A DNA stretch of 64,000 nucleotides from positions 120,784-184,783 of the forward strand of contig NZ_JAMXFD010000003.1 of the NCBI RefSeq assembly GCF_025370875.1, in the 5' to 3' direction. The notes beneath the pieces are model-generated. The model was given only the letters and a program-made list of their open reading frames with translations, ran no database searches and was not told the DNA's origin. Each line of letters starts with the position of its first letter. Within the stretch, counting starts at the first letter, position 1. Both the position numbers and the translations under genes were made by a program. This stretch comes from Laspinema palackyanum D2c (GTDB taxonomy: Bacteria > Cyanobacteriota > Cyanobacteriia > Cyanobacteriales > Laspinemataceae). Below, piece by piece: positions 35,762 to 44,675 of this stretch.

Positions 35762-37804
35762 ATGATGCAGGCAGACTTATACCGCAACCCAAGTGTCGAG
35801 AATCCCACCTATACTACAGATAGTGGTTTTCTGAATTTGCGATCGGCCCAAGTCTCGACCTTACCCGCTCAATCCAGCCCCCAAGCGCTTATGAGCTATT
35901 GCATTAACCCCGCCTGTCCTTCCCCCCACAATTCGGATCACAAACTCTTCTGTCTCAGTTGTGGGATGCAATTGCTGCTGAACCGTCGCTATCGTCCAGT
36001 CAAAGCCCTCAGTTCTGGGGGCTTTAGCGTCATTTATCAAGTCGATGACCAAGGCTTCCCAAAAGTCCTCAAAGTCCTCAACCTTACCCAATTTACCACC
36101 CTCCAAGCCCAAAAAAAAGCCGTTTCCCTGTTTGAACGAGAAGCGCGGGTCCTCAGTGAACTCCATCGCCCAGGGATTCCCTACATGGAACCCTCGGCTT
36201 ATTTTACGATCGCCCCTCCGAACTACAAAACTCCCTTACACTGTCTCGTCATGGAAAAAATTGAGGGAGTGAACCTAGAAGAATGGCTGAAACAACAAGA
36301 CACTCCCCTCGCCCAACCCCTCGCCCTAGAATGGCTGAAACAATTGGTTTTACTCCTCGAAGAAGTCCATCAGCACCAATTTTTCCATCGGGATATTAAA
36401 CCCAGTAATATCATGCGCCAACCCGATGGCAATTTGGCCTTAATTGACTTTGGAACGGTCCTAGAGGTCGCCCATCTGGAACTCTCCCCCCAAACTATCA
36501 CCCCTGCCGGAACCGTAATCATTTCCAGAGGATATGCGCCACCGGAACAGGAAAAAGGGCATACCGTGGAACAATCTGACTTTTTTGCCTTGGGTCGAAC
36601 CTTTGTCTATTTGCTAACCCGTCAGCATCCCCTGACCTTTTATGAACCCTATACGGATGAATTCCGCTGGCGGAGGAATGCGCCTGGGGTTTCCGATGAG
36701 TTCGCCGAATTTCTCGATCGCCTAATGGCACCGTTCCCCTCCCAGCGTCCCCGCAATACCGGGGAAATTTTATCCGAACTTGCCCGGTTAGAGCAGATTC
36801 ACAACAGCCACCCCGGGGTTCATTCCGTGCCACCGAGCCCGAAAATTATTGCTTTCCCTGCACCTTCTGGCGTTAAACCCACCAGCCCCGATTTTACCCT
36901 CGATCGCACCTTGGTCGGACATCAAGATGGGGTCTGGTCTGTGGCCCTTTCTCCCCGGGGTCATATCCTCGTCACCGGCAGTTGGGATAACACCATTAAA
37001 GTCTGGAACCTGGCTACAGGGCAGTTATTACGGACTCTGATGGGTCATCAGGAGGCGGTGTGGTCCGTGGCAGTCACTGCCGATGGTAAAACCCTGGCAT
37101 CCGGCAGTTCAGATCAGCAGATTAAAATCTGGAACCTCCGCACGGGACAATTAATTCACACCCTCACGGGTCATTCTAACTGGGTCGCGGCAGTGGACCT
37201 CTCCCCCAATGGTCAACTGATTGCCTCGGGGAGTTCGGATAAAACCATTAAAGTCTGGTCCCTCAAGAGTGGAGAATTAATCCATACCCTCCAGGGTCAT
37301 TGCTATGCGGTGACTTGCATCGCCTTTACTCCCGATGGCAAAACCCTCGTCAGTGGGAGTGGGGACAAAACCCTGAAAATTTGGTCCCTGACTACGGGAG
37401 AATGCCTCGCAACTTTCACGGGACATCGCGCCTCGGTGACTTGCCTTGCCATTAGTCCCGATGGCAAAACTGGGGTGAGTGGGGATCTCAAGCAGACCCT
37501 TTGTGTCTGGGATTTAGAACGGCGAAGACTGAACTATACCCTCTCGGGTCATTCGGGAACGATTTGGTCTGTGGCGATCGCCCCGGATGGTCAACAGTTT
37601 GTCAGCAGTTCTCGGGATAAAACGGTTAAAATTTGGAACTTACAAACCGGGGAATTACGCGGCACTCTGATGGGTCATCGCAGTGCCGTGAATGGGGTGG
37701 CGATCGCCCGGAGTGGGAAAATTCTCGTCAGTGCCAGTCATGACCAAACTATCAAAATTTGGCGATCAGCCCATCAACCCTCAAACCTGGCGATCGGTTC
37801 ATGA
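35762..37804 (+). CDS. Serine/threonine protein kinase with WD40 repeats
   Basis: 680 residues. A four-cysteine zinc-ribbon motif (C47, C52, C64, C67) precedes a eukaryotic-type kinase domain (about 78-345): glycine loop SSGGFSVIY, candidate ATP lysine in KVLKVL, catalytic HRDIKPSN (209-216) and DFGT (229-232). Seven WD40 repeats (about 385-675) follow, each ending IKVW or similar, forming a beta-propeller for protein binding. No transmembrane helix is seen, so it is likely cytosolic. Targets are unknown. The stop codon overlaps a 26-bp direct repeat. Confidence 0.93.
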   Translation: MMQADLYRNPSVENPTYTTDSGFLNLRSAQVSTLPAQSSPQALMSYCINPACPSPHNSDHKLFCLSCGMQLLLNRRYRPVKALSSGGFSVIYQVDDQGFPKVLKVLNLTQFTTLQAQKKAVSLFEREARVLSELHRPGIPYMEPSAYFTIAPPNYKTPLHCLVMEKIEGVNLEEWLKQQDTPLAQPLALEWLKQLVLLLEEVHQHQFFHRDIKPSNIMRQPDGNLALIDFGTVLEVAHLELSPQTITPAGTVIISRGYAPPEQEKGHTVEQSDFFALGRTFVYLLTRQHPLTFYEPYTDEFRWRRNAPGVSDEFAEFLDRLMAPFPSQRPRNTGEILSELARLEQIHNSHPGVHSVPPSPKIIAFPAPSGVKPTSPDFTLDRTLVGHQDGVWSVALSPRGHILVTGSWDNTIKVWNLATGQLLRTLMGHQEAVWSVAVTADGKTLASGSSDQQIKIWNLRTGQLIHTLTGHSNWVAAVDLSPNGQLIASGSSDKTIKVWSLKSGELIHTLQGHCYAVTCIAFTPDGKTLVSGSGDKTLKIWSLTTGECLATFTGHRASVTCLAISPDGKTGVSGDLKQTLCVWDLERRRLNYTLSGHSGTIWSVAIAPDGQQFVSSSRDKTVKIWNLQTGELRGTLMGHRSAVNGVAIARSGKILVSASHDQTIKIWRSAHQPSNLAIGS

Positions 37805-37829
37805 CTTTCTCTGAGACAGGTTGCTGATA
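37804..37829 (+). repeat. 26-bp direct repeat, copy 1
   Basis: Starts at the last base of the kinase stop codon. Differs from copy 2 (37919-37944) at two positions. The two copies bracket 89 bp containing a strong hairpin. Confidence 0.85.
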
Positions 37830-37862
37830 AGGAATTCGGTTGTGATAGGGCTTTAAACACGA

Positions 37863-37917
37863 GTAGGGTGGGCATTGCCCACTGTAAGGAAAGGTGGGCA
37901 GTGCCCACCCTACTTTT
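37863..37917 (+). terminator. Strong hairpin with T-run (GTAGGGTGGGC type)
   Basis: 20-bp stem with one mismatch, arms starting GTAGGGTGGGCATTGCCCAC, loop of 11 nt, followed by TTTT. It fits an intrinsic terminator for the kinase gene and is also a palindrome type common between genes in filamentous cyanobacteria. Confidence 0.75.
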
Positions 37918-37918
37918 A

Positions 37919-37944
37919 ACTTTCTCTGAAACAGGTTCCTGATA
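37919..37944 (+). repeat. 26-bp direct repeat, copy 2
   Basis: Second copy of the ACTTTCTCTGA...CTGATA sequence that overlaps the kinase stop codon at 37804, with 24 of 26 bases identical. Confidence 0.85.
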
Positions 37945-38248
37945 CATTGCTCTTATCCCTAACTCCTCTCAAAATTAACTCCCTTCTGTTCACTTCCCAA
38001 CCTTACATCCCATCTCGCGCTACATGGGCAACTCGGGTAAATAGCTATTTCTTTTTAAAGAGTCCGATTAACCCCTTTAGATAGAGGTCACCTTCGCCGT
38101 AAACAAGATAAATTAGGGAAACATTGATAACTGTAATCATTAAATCCACCCATTAATTCAGTCTGGATTGGAACAGAAGAATCCTGACCCCCCAGCCTAC
38201 AACCTTAACAGACAACTAAACACCCATCCCAGCCGAAGAGGTACAATT

Positions 38249-38590
38249 ATGAATCCTGAATCCAATCGCCCGCCCGAATTTCTCTCAGAAGAGGGAGACA
38301 ATAATTTACTGTGGGACTACTTACAATCCTTGAGTCCGGAAGCCGTTTCCCAACTCTCTCGACCTAGCTCCTCTGATGTGTTTCAAGTCATGGAACGCAA
38401 CATCATCGGCTTGTTAGGAAATCTTCCCCCGGAACACTTTGGCGTGACGATTACCACCAGTCGCGAGCATCTCGGACGAATTTTAGCCTCAGCGATGATT
38501 AGTGGCTATTTTCTCCGCAATGCGGAACAACGCATGGCTTTTGAAAACTCCTTACATTTTACCGAATCTCATCCTAAAATTCATGAGTAA
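38249..38590 (+). CDS. DUF760 family protein
   Basis: The ATG at 38249, preceded by GAGGT 10 nt upstream, gives 113 residues; the frame extends upstream to 38168 but that part looks non-coding. Soluble, acidic protein with the conserved segment SLSPEAVSQLSRP...VMERNIIGLLGNLP and TTSREHLGRILASAMISGYFLRNAEQR. DUF760 proteins are found in cyanobacteria and plastids; their function is not established. It lies 20 bp upstream of mutY and may be co-transcribed. Confidence 0.8.
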   Translation: MNPESNRPPEFLSEEGDNNLLWDYLQSLSPEAVSQLSRPSSSDVFQVMERNIIGLLGNLPPEHFGVTITTSREHLGRILASAMISGYFLRNAEQRMAFENSLHFTESHPKIHE

Positions 38591-38610
38591 ATCGCGCGTT
38601 AAGTCGTAGG

Positions 38611-39768
38611 GTGGAGTTGAAAAAATTAAATCAAAACCAGAGTGTCACTCGAACTTCGGCAGGCTCATCCCAGAGTTTGCCGAATTTTGCTATCTTAGAC
38701 CTGCGGGACTCTCTGCTGAGTTGGTATGCCCAAGAAGGACGAGATTTACCTTGGCGTCACCACCGGGATCCCTATCCCATTTGGATCTCGGAAATTATGT
38801 TACAGCAGACCCAAGTTAAAACGGTTATCCCCTATTATTATCGATGGTTGGAGCGTTTTCCAACGGTCGCCAGTTTAGCCGAATCCAGTCAACAGGATGT
38901 GCTCAAATTGTGGCAAGGGTTGGGATATTATGCTCGTGCACGCAATTTACACGCCGGTGCTCAGGCGATCGTTCAGGACTATGGAGGCAGATTTCCCAGG
39001 ACCCTAGAAGCGGCGCTGGCGTTACCGGGAATTGGTCGAACCACGGCAGGAGGAATCCTCAGTGCGGCGTTTAATTTACCCCTGCCGATTCTCGATGGGA
39101 ATGTGAAGCGGATTTTCGCTAGACTCATAGGGTTGCAGGTGCCACCGGCAAAGGCGATGAAGCTGTTATGGCAGTGTTCAGAAGTCTTGCTAGATCCTGA
39201 AAATCCTCGGGATTTTAATCAGGCTTTGATGGATTTGGGGGCGACTCTATGCACTCCGAAGGCTCCTGAGTGCAGTCGCTGTCCTTGGATGGCTCACTGT
39301 CAGGCTTATCATTTACATATTCAGGCTGATTTACCCATGCGTGAAACCTCTAGTCCCCTCCCCCATAAACTGATTGGTGTAGCCGTGATTTGGAATGAAC
39401 GAGGGGAGATTTTGATTGATCGGCGACGTCAGGAAGGACTCCTCGGGGGGTTATGGGAATTTCCAGGGGGGAAAATTGAACCGGGAGAAACGGTGTCGGA
39501 TTGTATCCACCGGGAAATTCGGGAGGAGTTGGCGATCGCGGTGGAAGTAGGTGCACAACTGATTACGCTAGAACACGCTTATACCCATTTTCGGGTGACT
39601 TTAACGGTTCATCATTGTCGTCATGTTGCCGGGGAACCACAACCGTTGGAATCCGATGAAGTGCGCTGGGTGGGATTAGATGAAATCGACCAGTTTCCGT
39701 TTCCCAAAGCGAATGTCAAGATTATTGAGGCGCTCCGTCAGTCCCCCAATTCTTCATTTCAGCCGTAG
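38611..39768 (+). CDS. mutY: A/G-specific adenine glycosylase
   Basis: 385 residues (GTG start). It removes adenine mispaired with 8-oxoguanine. The catalytic Glu is in ISEIMLQQTQ. The helix-hairpin-helix LPGIGRTTAGGIL is followed by the catalytic Asp in PILDGNVKR. The [4Fe-4S] cysteines are spaced C-x6-C-x2-C-x5-C. The C-terminal NUDIX-type domain (about 250-380) keeps a full-looking Nudix box (GKIEPGETVSDCIHREIREE), which in typical MutY is often degenerate. The start is uncertain; a GTG is used because no ATG precedes the conserved part. Confidence 0.92.
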   Translation: MELKKLNQNQSVTRTSAGSSQSLPNFAILDLRDSLLSWYAQEGRDLPWRHHRDPYPIWISEIMLQQTQVKTVIPYYYRWLERFPTVASLAESSQQDVLKLWQGLGYYARARNLHAGAQAIVQDYGGRFPRTLEAALALPGIGRTTAGGILSAAFNLPLPILDGNVKRIFARLIGLQVPPAKAMKLLWQCSEVLLDPENPRDFNQALMDLGATLCTPKAPECSRCPWMAHCQAYHLHIQADLPMRETSSPLPHKLIGVAVIWNERGEILIDRRRQEGLLGGLWEFPGGKIEPGETVSDCIHREIREELAIAVEVGAQLITLEHAYTHFRVTLTVHHCRHVAGEPQPLESDEVRWVGLDEIDQFPFPKANVKIIEALRQSPNSSFQP

Positions 39769-39811
39769 CCCGAACCCAAATCAGCTTAAGGCATTAAGTT
39801 AGGGTTTTAGG

Positions 39812-39842
39812 GTAGAGATGCACCCAATTGGTGCGTCTCTAC
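39812..39842. terminator. Hairpin between convergent mutY and ABC exporter genes
   Basis: GTAGAGA-x-GCACC paired with GGTGC-x-TCTCTAC, 12 bp with one mismatch, loop of 5 nt. No T-run on either side. This GTAGAGACGCACC-type palindrome is common between genes in filamentous cyanobacteria. Confidence 0.55.
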
Positions 39843-39906
39843 GGTGGAATGTTCAGGGTCGAATTGAGGGATTTAGCACATTCACCATTGCGGGGGAAAA
39901 GGGTGG

Positions 39907-41919
39907 TTAACTTTCGAGTTTAGACCGTTTTTCCATATATTCTAAAGTGTTGAGCAAGCGAATTGCTGAGTCGTAGGATTCATGGGTTAGTTCTCGGAGT
40001 TCTTGGGGAGAGTCTACGACATCATCTACGATTAATCGCAAAAATCCAATCATGGGATTGAGGCGAGTCCGAATTTCGTAGGAGGTGTTGATTAAGGTTT
40101 CGCTGCGCGCTTTTTTCACCAAGTCTTGGGTGTCGAGGGAGAACTGCATGGAGTAGAGTTTGGCATAATATCCGCCTTTACTTAAGAGTTCTTCATGGGT
40201 TCCGGTTTCGACGACTTGGCCTTTGTCTAATACGGCAATTTTATCAGCATTTTTGACCGTGGACAAACGGTGAGCAATCACCAGGGTAGTGCGATCGCGA
40301 CTGAGGCGTTCGATCGCCTGTTGGACGAGATGTTCGGAAACGGTATCCAGGGCGCTGGTGGCTTCGTCTAGGATTAAGATATCAGGATTATGAAGCAAGG
40401 CACGGGCGATCGCAATCCGTTGTCGTTGTCCTCCCGAGAGCAGAATTCCGCGATCGCCTAGGGGGGTCTCAATTCCTTCGGGGAGGTTCATAATGAATTC
40501 GTAGGCATTCGCCAGTTTTGCCGCTTCTATCACCTCTTCATCCGTGGCGTCGGGACGTCCATAGGCGATATTATTTCGCACCGAATCGTTGAATAAAAAG
40601 GTATCTTGACTGACGATGCCCATTGATTTTCGCAGCGATCGGACATCAAACTCGCGCAAGTCTTTCCCATCAATGGTGATCCGTCCCTCTGTGGTATCGT
40701 AAAATCTCGGAAGCAAATCCGCTAAGGTCGATTTTCCCGCCCCGGACCCCCCAACCAAGGCCAAGGTTGTCCCTTTGGGTAACCATAAATCCACATCTTT
40801 GAGTACCAGATCTTTATGTCCAGGATAGGAAAAAGATAGTTCTTCAAATTGAATTCCCTCTTGTAATTTTTGGTAGGGTTCGGTCCCATTCTTCATTAAG
40901 GGTTTGTCATCTAACCGCAAAAACTCGCTGACAATTATGGTGCTAGGAATTACATTGGCAAATTCACTCCGGCTATTATTTAATTGCCCAATCAGTGGCA
41001 CCACTCTGGACAGAACAAACAAATAAGTGAGCAAGACGGTTGATAGGGACTCTATCTGATTGGAAAATATCACTCTCCCCGCTAAAATAATGGCTAAAAT
41101 CACCAACAAACCACTCAGCTCATTCATCGGTCCGATAATCGAGTAGTTCACTTGGGATTGCATCTCGGCTTTTTCTCGTGCCTCGATCAGTCTTTGGATT
41201 TTTTGATACTCTGCTTTTTCTTGTCCCGTCGATTTGACCAGACGAATTCCATTTAATACTTCAATTAAGGCGCTGCTATAGGCCCTAGATTTCTCGGAGA
41301 GGATCTTTCCATATTCCTTGGAACGGCGGATAACAAACTGAGAAATCAGAGGGACAACCATCAACAAGAGACTAGAGATCAGGGTCAGTTGCCAAGAGAT
41401 TAAAATCAGAATACCCACAAAGATTAAAACCGTCATCGCGTTGGTCAGAGTCCGAATCCCAATCCGAATGGCGCTCGAACATCGCCCAACCTCTTGGTTT
41501 ACATAATTGAGAATATCCCCCAATTTCGTCTTGGAATAGTAATCAATATCTATATCCAGCAATAATTTTAGCGCATTTAAACGCAGATCTTTGACCAGCA
41601 ATCGGGATAAATGAGCCGATGCTAGCTGGTTTGACACTAAAGCGAGATTTTTCAAGACGAGCAGCAATAAAATGACTGCCATCATCAACCCCATTTGATA
41701 TTTGGGATCGACCTTATCAATGAGGCGAAGGGCTCTGCCGACAATCGGTGGACCTTTTTGAAACTCTACTTCCTGCCCCAAAAAGGCTAAGACCACGGGA
41801 ATGATCAGGGTCATGCTAACGCCATTGAACAAAGCTCCTGACCACCCCAAAAAAATAGTTAGGGCAATCCACCAGGGCTGTTTTTTAGCATATTGGAGAA
41901 GAAATTGAATGGGAGACAT
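39907..41919 (-). CDS. ABC exporter (TMD-NBD) with HisKA-like C-terminal extension
   Basis: 670 residues. An N-terminal six-helix exporter domain (about 1-320) is followed by an ATPase (about 345-590): Walker A GGSGAGKST, signature LSGGQRQR, Walker B ILILDEATSALD. The usual length of MsbA/HepA-type half-exporters is about 580-610. The extra 65 residues contain SYEIRTRLNPMIGFLRL and ESYDSAIRLLNTLEYMEK, closely resembling a histidine-kinase dimerisation (HisKA) domain in which the H-box His (SHEIRTPLN) is Tyr614. Likely exports a lipid-linked or polysaccharide precursor, given the nearby glycosyltransferases. The role of the tail is unknown. Confidence 0.9.
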   Translation of the reverse strand: MSPIQFLLQYAKKQPWWIALTIFLGWSGALFNGVSMTLIIPVVLAFLGQEVEFQKGPPIVGRALRLIDKVDPKYQMGLMMAVILLLLVLKNLALVSNQLASAHLSRLLVKDLRLNALKLLLDIDIDYYSKTKLGDILNYVNQEVGRCSSAIRIGIRTLTNAMTVLIFVGILILISWQLTLISSLLLMVVPLISQFVIRRSKEYGKILSEKSRAYSSALIEVLNGIRLVKSTGQEKAEYQKIQRLIEAREKAEMQSQVNYSIIGPMNELSGLLVILAIILAGRVIFSNQIESLSTVLLTYLFVLSRVVPLIGQLNNSRSEFANVIPSTIIVSEFLRLDDKPLMKNGTEPYQKLQEGIQFEELSFSYPGHKDLVLKDVDLWLPKGTTLALVGGSGAGKSTLADLLPRFYDTTEGRITIDGKDLREFDVRSLRKSMGIVSQDTFLFNDSVRNNIAYGRPDATDEEVIEAAKLANAYEFIMNLPEGIETPLGDRGILLSGGQRQRIAIARALLHNPDILILDEATSALDTVSEHLVQQAIERLSRDRTTLVIAHRLSTVKNADKIAVLDKGQVVETGTHEELLSKGGYYAKLYSMQFSLDTQDLVKKARSETLINTSYEIRTRLNPMIGFLRLIVDDVVDSPQELRELTHESYDSAIRLLNTLEYMEKRSKLES

Positions 41920-43468
41920 TGTGTATTTCCTGTCTGGGTAGCTGGCACGTAAACTGATTTAATCGACGGAGTGGGTGAAGTGAAACGATTATCTATAATA
42001 GATTACCAAATTAGTGGTTTGGTTAACTGAGCGCACTGTCAGTTTCCAGACTTTTAGTTAGACTCAGAACGAAGATTCAGCCGAATCATAATATTCTCTC
42101 TATCGCGCGTCCCCCTTTAATCGTTCAATGGACATCATCAACGCACATCATGGCTGAAAGCGAGAAACAGACCAATCCGCTGAACGGTGCATCTTAAATT
42201 TGAGTGAGTGGACGAACTATAGCTCCCTCAAAAGATCCGATGGCTGTCAGGGGTGCTGGGGTCTTGACCCAGAAAACCCGCCTACTAGAAGTGAATACAA
42301 CCTGTCCCTGAGATGGCGATCGCCCTCCCAATGATTGATGCTCCTGGATCCCGACTCCCATGAGGCGGTACAGTCCCAGAAAATCTATTGGCTATGATTT
42401 TACTATAACCTCCCCAGCGCCAACTCAGTTAGGCCACTTTTCGGCTACAATCGCCTGTTGCACAAAAGAGTAGCCGCCAAGCGACTTTGAGGCGATCGGT
42501 TTGGAGAGTGTTCTCTATGCTTTGCCTACCCCTCCTCGATTCTGTCCTTGACAGTTTATAACATCAAGCCGGTTTAACCTGAGGCTCATTATCAATAACA
42601 TCTGACTTGCGGATTGGGATCAAAGCCTTGACTCCTTAGTAGATAGCAATTACCAAGTTAGACCGGCCAATTTCCGCTTATAGGTAACTCGGGTATCGAA
42701 AGAGCTATGAGAGCAAGCAAGCCAAGAAACCGGGTTTCCAAACTTCATTGGGAAATTATTTGTGGAGATTATATCAAAATTACCGATTTTTCTTCTGTAC
42801 TGTACCCAGGCCCTAAAGTCAAATAAAATGAACCTTTACATCGGACCCCCAATCATTACCGTCAATCTTTACAATCATCTTCAGGGTTTTTATCTTTTTA
42901 ATAGATCCAGTTTGTAGAAAAATCCTGTTCTAAGATAATTACTTTATCAGTAAAAAAATGGTAATTTTTTTTGTGTGGGAATTTCCAGTAAAGTGGGAGT
43001 TTATAGCTGTTTTATTATATATTGCTAGACTACCCTCCGATTCTCTCGGAAAACCCTGTTGCCTAGAGTATTGTAGCTAATCTTTAAGAAGTCATAAATC
43101 TCCTTGACAGGAATGCCTTGATACAGTTAAATTGAAAGTTAAGCTTTTTAGAAAACCTGATGGATCGGCTGGGTACATCCTCTAACCGTCAGTCCCTTTC
43201 CCCAATTATGGGAGAGGGACTGAGGGTGAGGGCTTATCCCAAAAAGGGATAAGGGGCGGGGGAATGAGGGCGGACTGTCCACACTCTGATGGTCCCGAGC
43301 GGCTTTGGTGATAAATTCGTTCCCAGAGCTTGACAGAAATCTCATAAATTCCCCGGATGAATATCATTTTTTATCCTTAATCTATTTAAAATTTATCGGG
43401 TTTAACATATTTTCCTAAATTTATGGACTTAATTATTTACCCCTATTTAGCACCCCATTGAGAACCCC
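41920..43468. other. 1.5-kb gene-free region before the polysaccharide genes
   Basis: 1549 bp, the longest gap in the window. No supported ORF. Contents: a GAAACCGGGTTTCC motif near 42726; an AT-rich stretch about 42830-43120 with runs such as TTTATTATATATTG; and a GTCCCT...AGGGAC hairpin near 43191-43219 in a common cyanobacterial intergenic repeat context. The 65-codon frame at 43148-43345 is made of that repeat and rejected. It probably carries the promoter for the glycosyltransferase gene. Confidence 0.5.
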
Positions 43469-44629
43469 ATGAATCAATCCCAAAACCATTTTAAAACGAT
43501 CGCAGTCTGGCATCCTTATTTTTTGGGGGGAGGCGCTGAATCTGTCAGCTTATGGATTTTGCAAGCGTTAGTCCCTTATTATAAAGTCACGCTATTTACC
43601 CTGACCCCACCGGATTTACACCAGTTAGACATTCTGTATGATACAGATTTAGCTCACCAAGAAAATCTAACGGTTAAGAGGATGCTTCCGGAGGCTCTCA
43701 CTCCTCGCTTTATTGATACCTTAATAGCCAATAGCCCTCCCTTAAAATTATCTTTCCAGCATTGGGCGGTCCGGGCATTCAAATCTATGAATACTGAGTA
43801 TGATTTAGTATTCTCAACCTATAATGGGTTGGATATGGGACGAGTGGGAATTCAGTACCTCCACTGGGTTCATGTTGTTGATCCTCAACCCGATAAAAAT
43901 AAAGGGTGGGCCCGGTTAATGATGAAGTTTTCGGAATTTTCGATGGACCAGCTCAAACAGAATCAGTCCTTAGCAAACTCCTACTACACGGCTGATAGAA
44001 TCAAATCAGCCTATGGCATTGAGTCTCGGGTCATCTATCCTCCAGTGATTGGGGAAGTGGAGGTCATTCCCTGGGAGGAAAAAGATGATGCGTTTCTCTG
44101 TAGCGGGAGAATTGTTGCTGCAAAGCAGACTGATCGGGTCATTAAAATTTTACAGGGGGTGCGCGATCGCGGCTTGGATGTGAAATTACATATCACCGGA
44201 GGGGGTGGGGGCACTTATCAGCGGTCTTATGAACAGAAAATTATGCAGATTGCAGAGCAAAATTCTGACTGGATTACAGTTTATCAAGACCTGCCCTATA
44301 AAGATTATCTCCAGGTGATTGCACGCTGTCGTTATGGCCTCCATTCTAAGCCTGAACCGTTTGGAATCTCTATTGCAGAAATGGTGAAAGCGGGAATGAT
44401 TCCCTTTGTGCGAAAAAACGGGGGACAAGTAGAAATTGTCGGGCCTCACCATAGTGAATTACTCTTCGATCAACCCTCTGATGCTGTGGAGAAAATTGTC
44501 CAGGTTCTGACGCAACCCGATCGCCAGAAGGCTCTAATTGAATCCTTGAAAAAACAGCAATCCCTCTTCTCTACGGAAAAGTTTATGGCCGAAATTCAGT
44601 CGGTGGTTGCTGAATACTTCCAAAACTAA
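43469..44629 (+). CDS. Glycosyltransferase family 4 protein
   Basis: 386 residues with the GT-B fold of family GT4. The N-terminal WHPYFLGGGAESVSLWILQAL is the glycine-rich acceptor-side loop, as in ALG11-like mannosyltransferases. The C-terminal donor domain has FLCSGRIVAAKQTDRVI and the EX7E-type segment EPFGISIAEMVKAGMIPF. It transfers a sugar from a nucleotide donor in cell-surface polysaccharide or glycolipid synthesis. Sugar and acceptor are not readable. The pyruvyltransferase-like gene follows 46 bp downstream, suggesting an operon. Confidence 0.88.
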   Translation: MNQSQNHFKTIAVWHPYFLGGGAESVSLWILQALVPYYKVTLFTLTPPDLHQLDILYDTDLAHQENLTVKRMLPEALTPRFIDTLIANSPPLKLSFQHWAVRAFKSMNTEYDLVFSTYNGLDMGRVGIQYLHWVHVVDPQPDKNKGWARLMMKFSEFSMDQLKQNQSLANSYYTADRIKSAYGIESRVIYPPVIGEVEVIPWEEKDDAFLCSGRIVAAKQTDRVIKILQGVRDRGLDVKLHITGGGGGTYQRSYEQKIMQIAEQNSDWITVYQDLPYKDYLQVIARCRYGLHSKPEPFGISIAEMVKAGMIPFVRKNGGQVEIVGPHHSELLFDQPSDAVEKIVQVLTQPDRQKALIESLKKQQSLFSTEKFMAEIQSVVAEYFQN

Positions 44630-44675
44630 GTCTTAATCACAGATTCATATTCCATCTCAAGGAGTGATTGATTCA

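Larger units (their letters stand above)
37805..38248. other. Intergenic region with direct repeats flanking a hairpin
   Basis: 444 bp. Contains the hairpin and direct repeats listed separately. Nothing recognised between 37945 and the DUF760 start apart from an in-frame upstream extension (38168-38248) judged non-coding. Confidence 0.4.
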
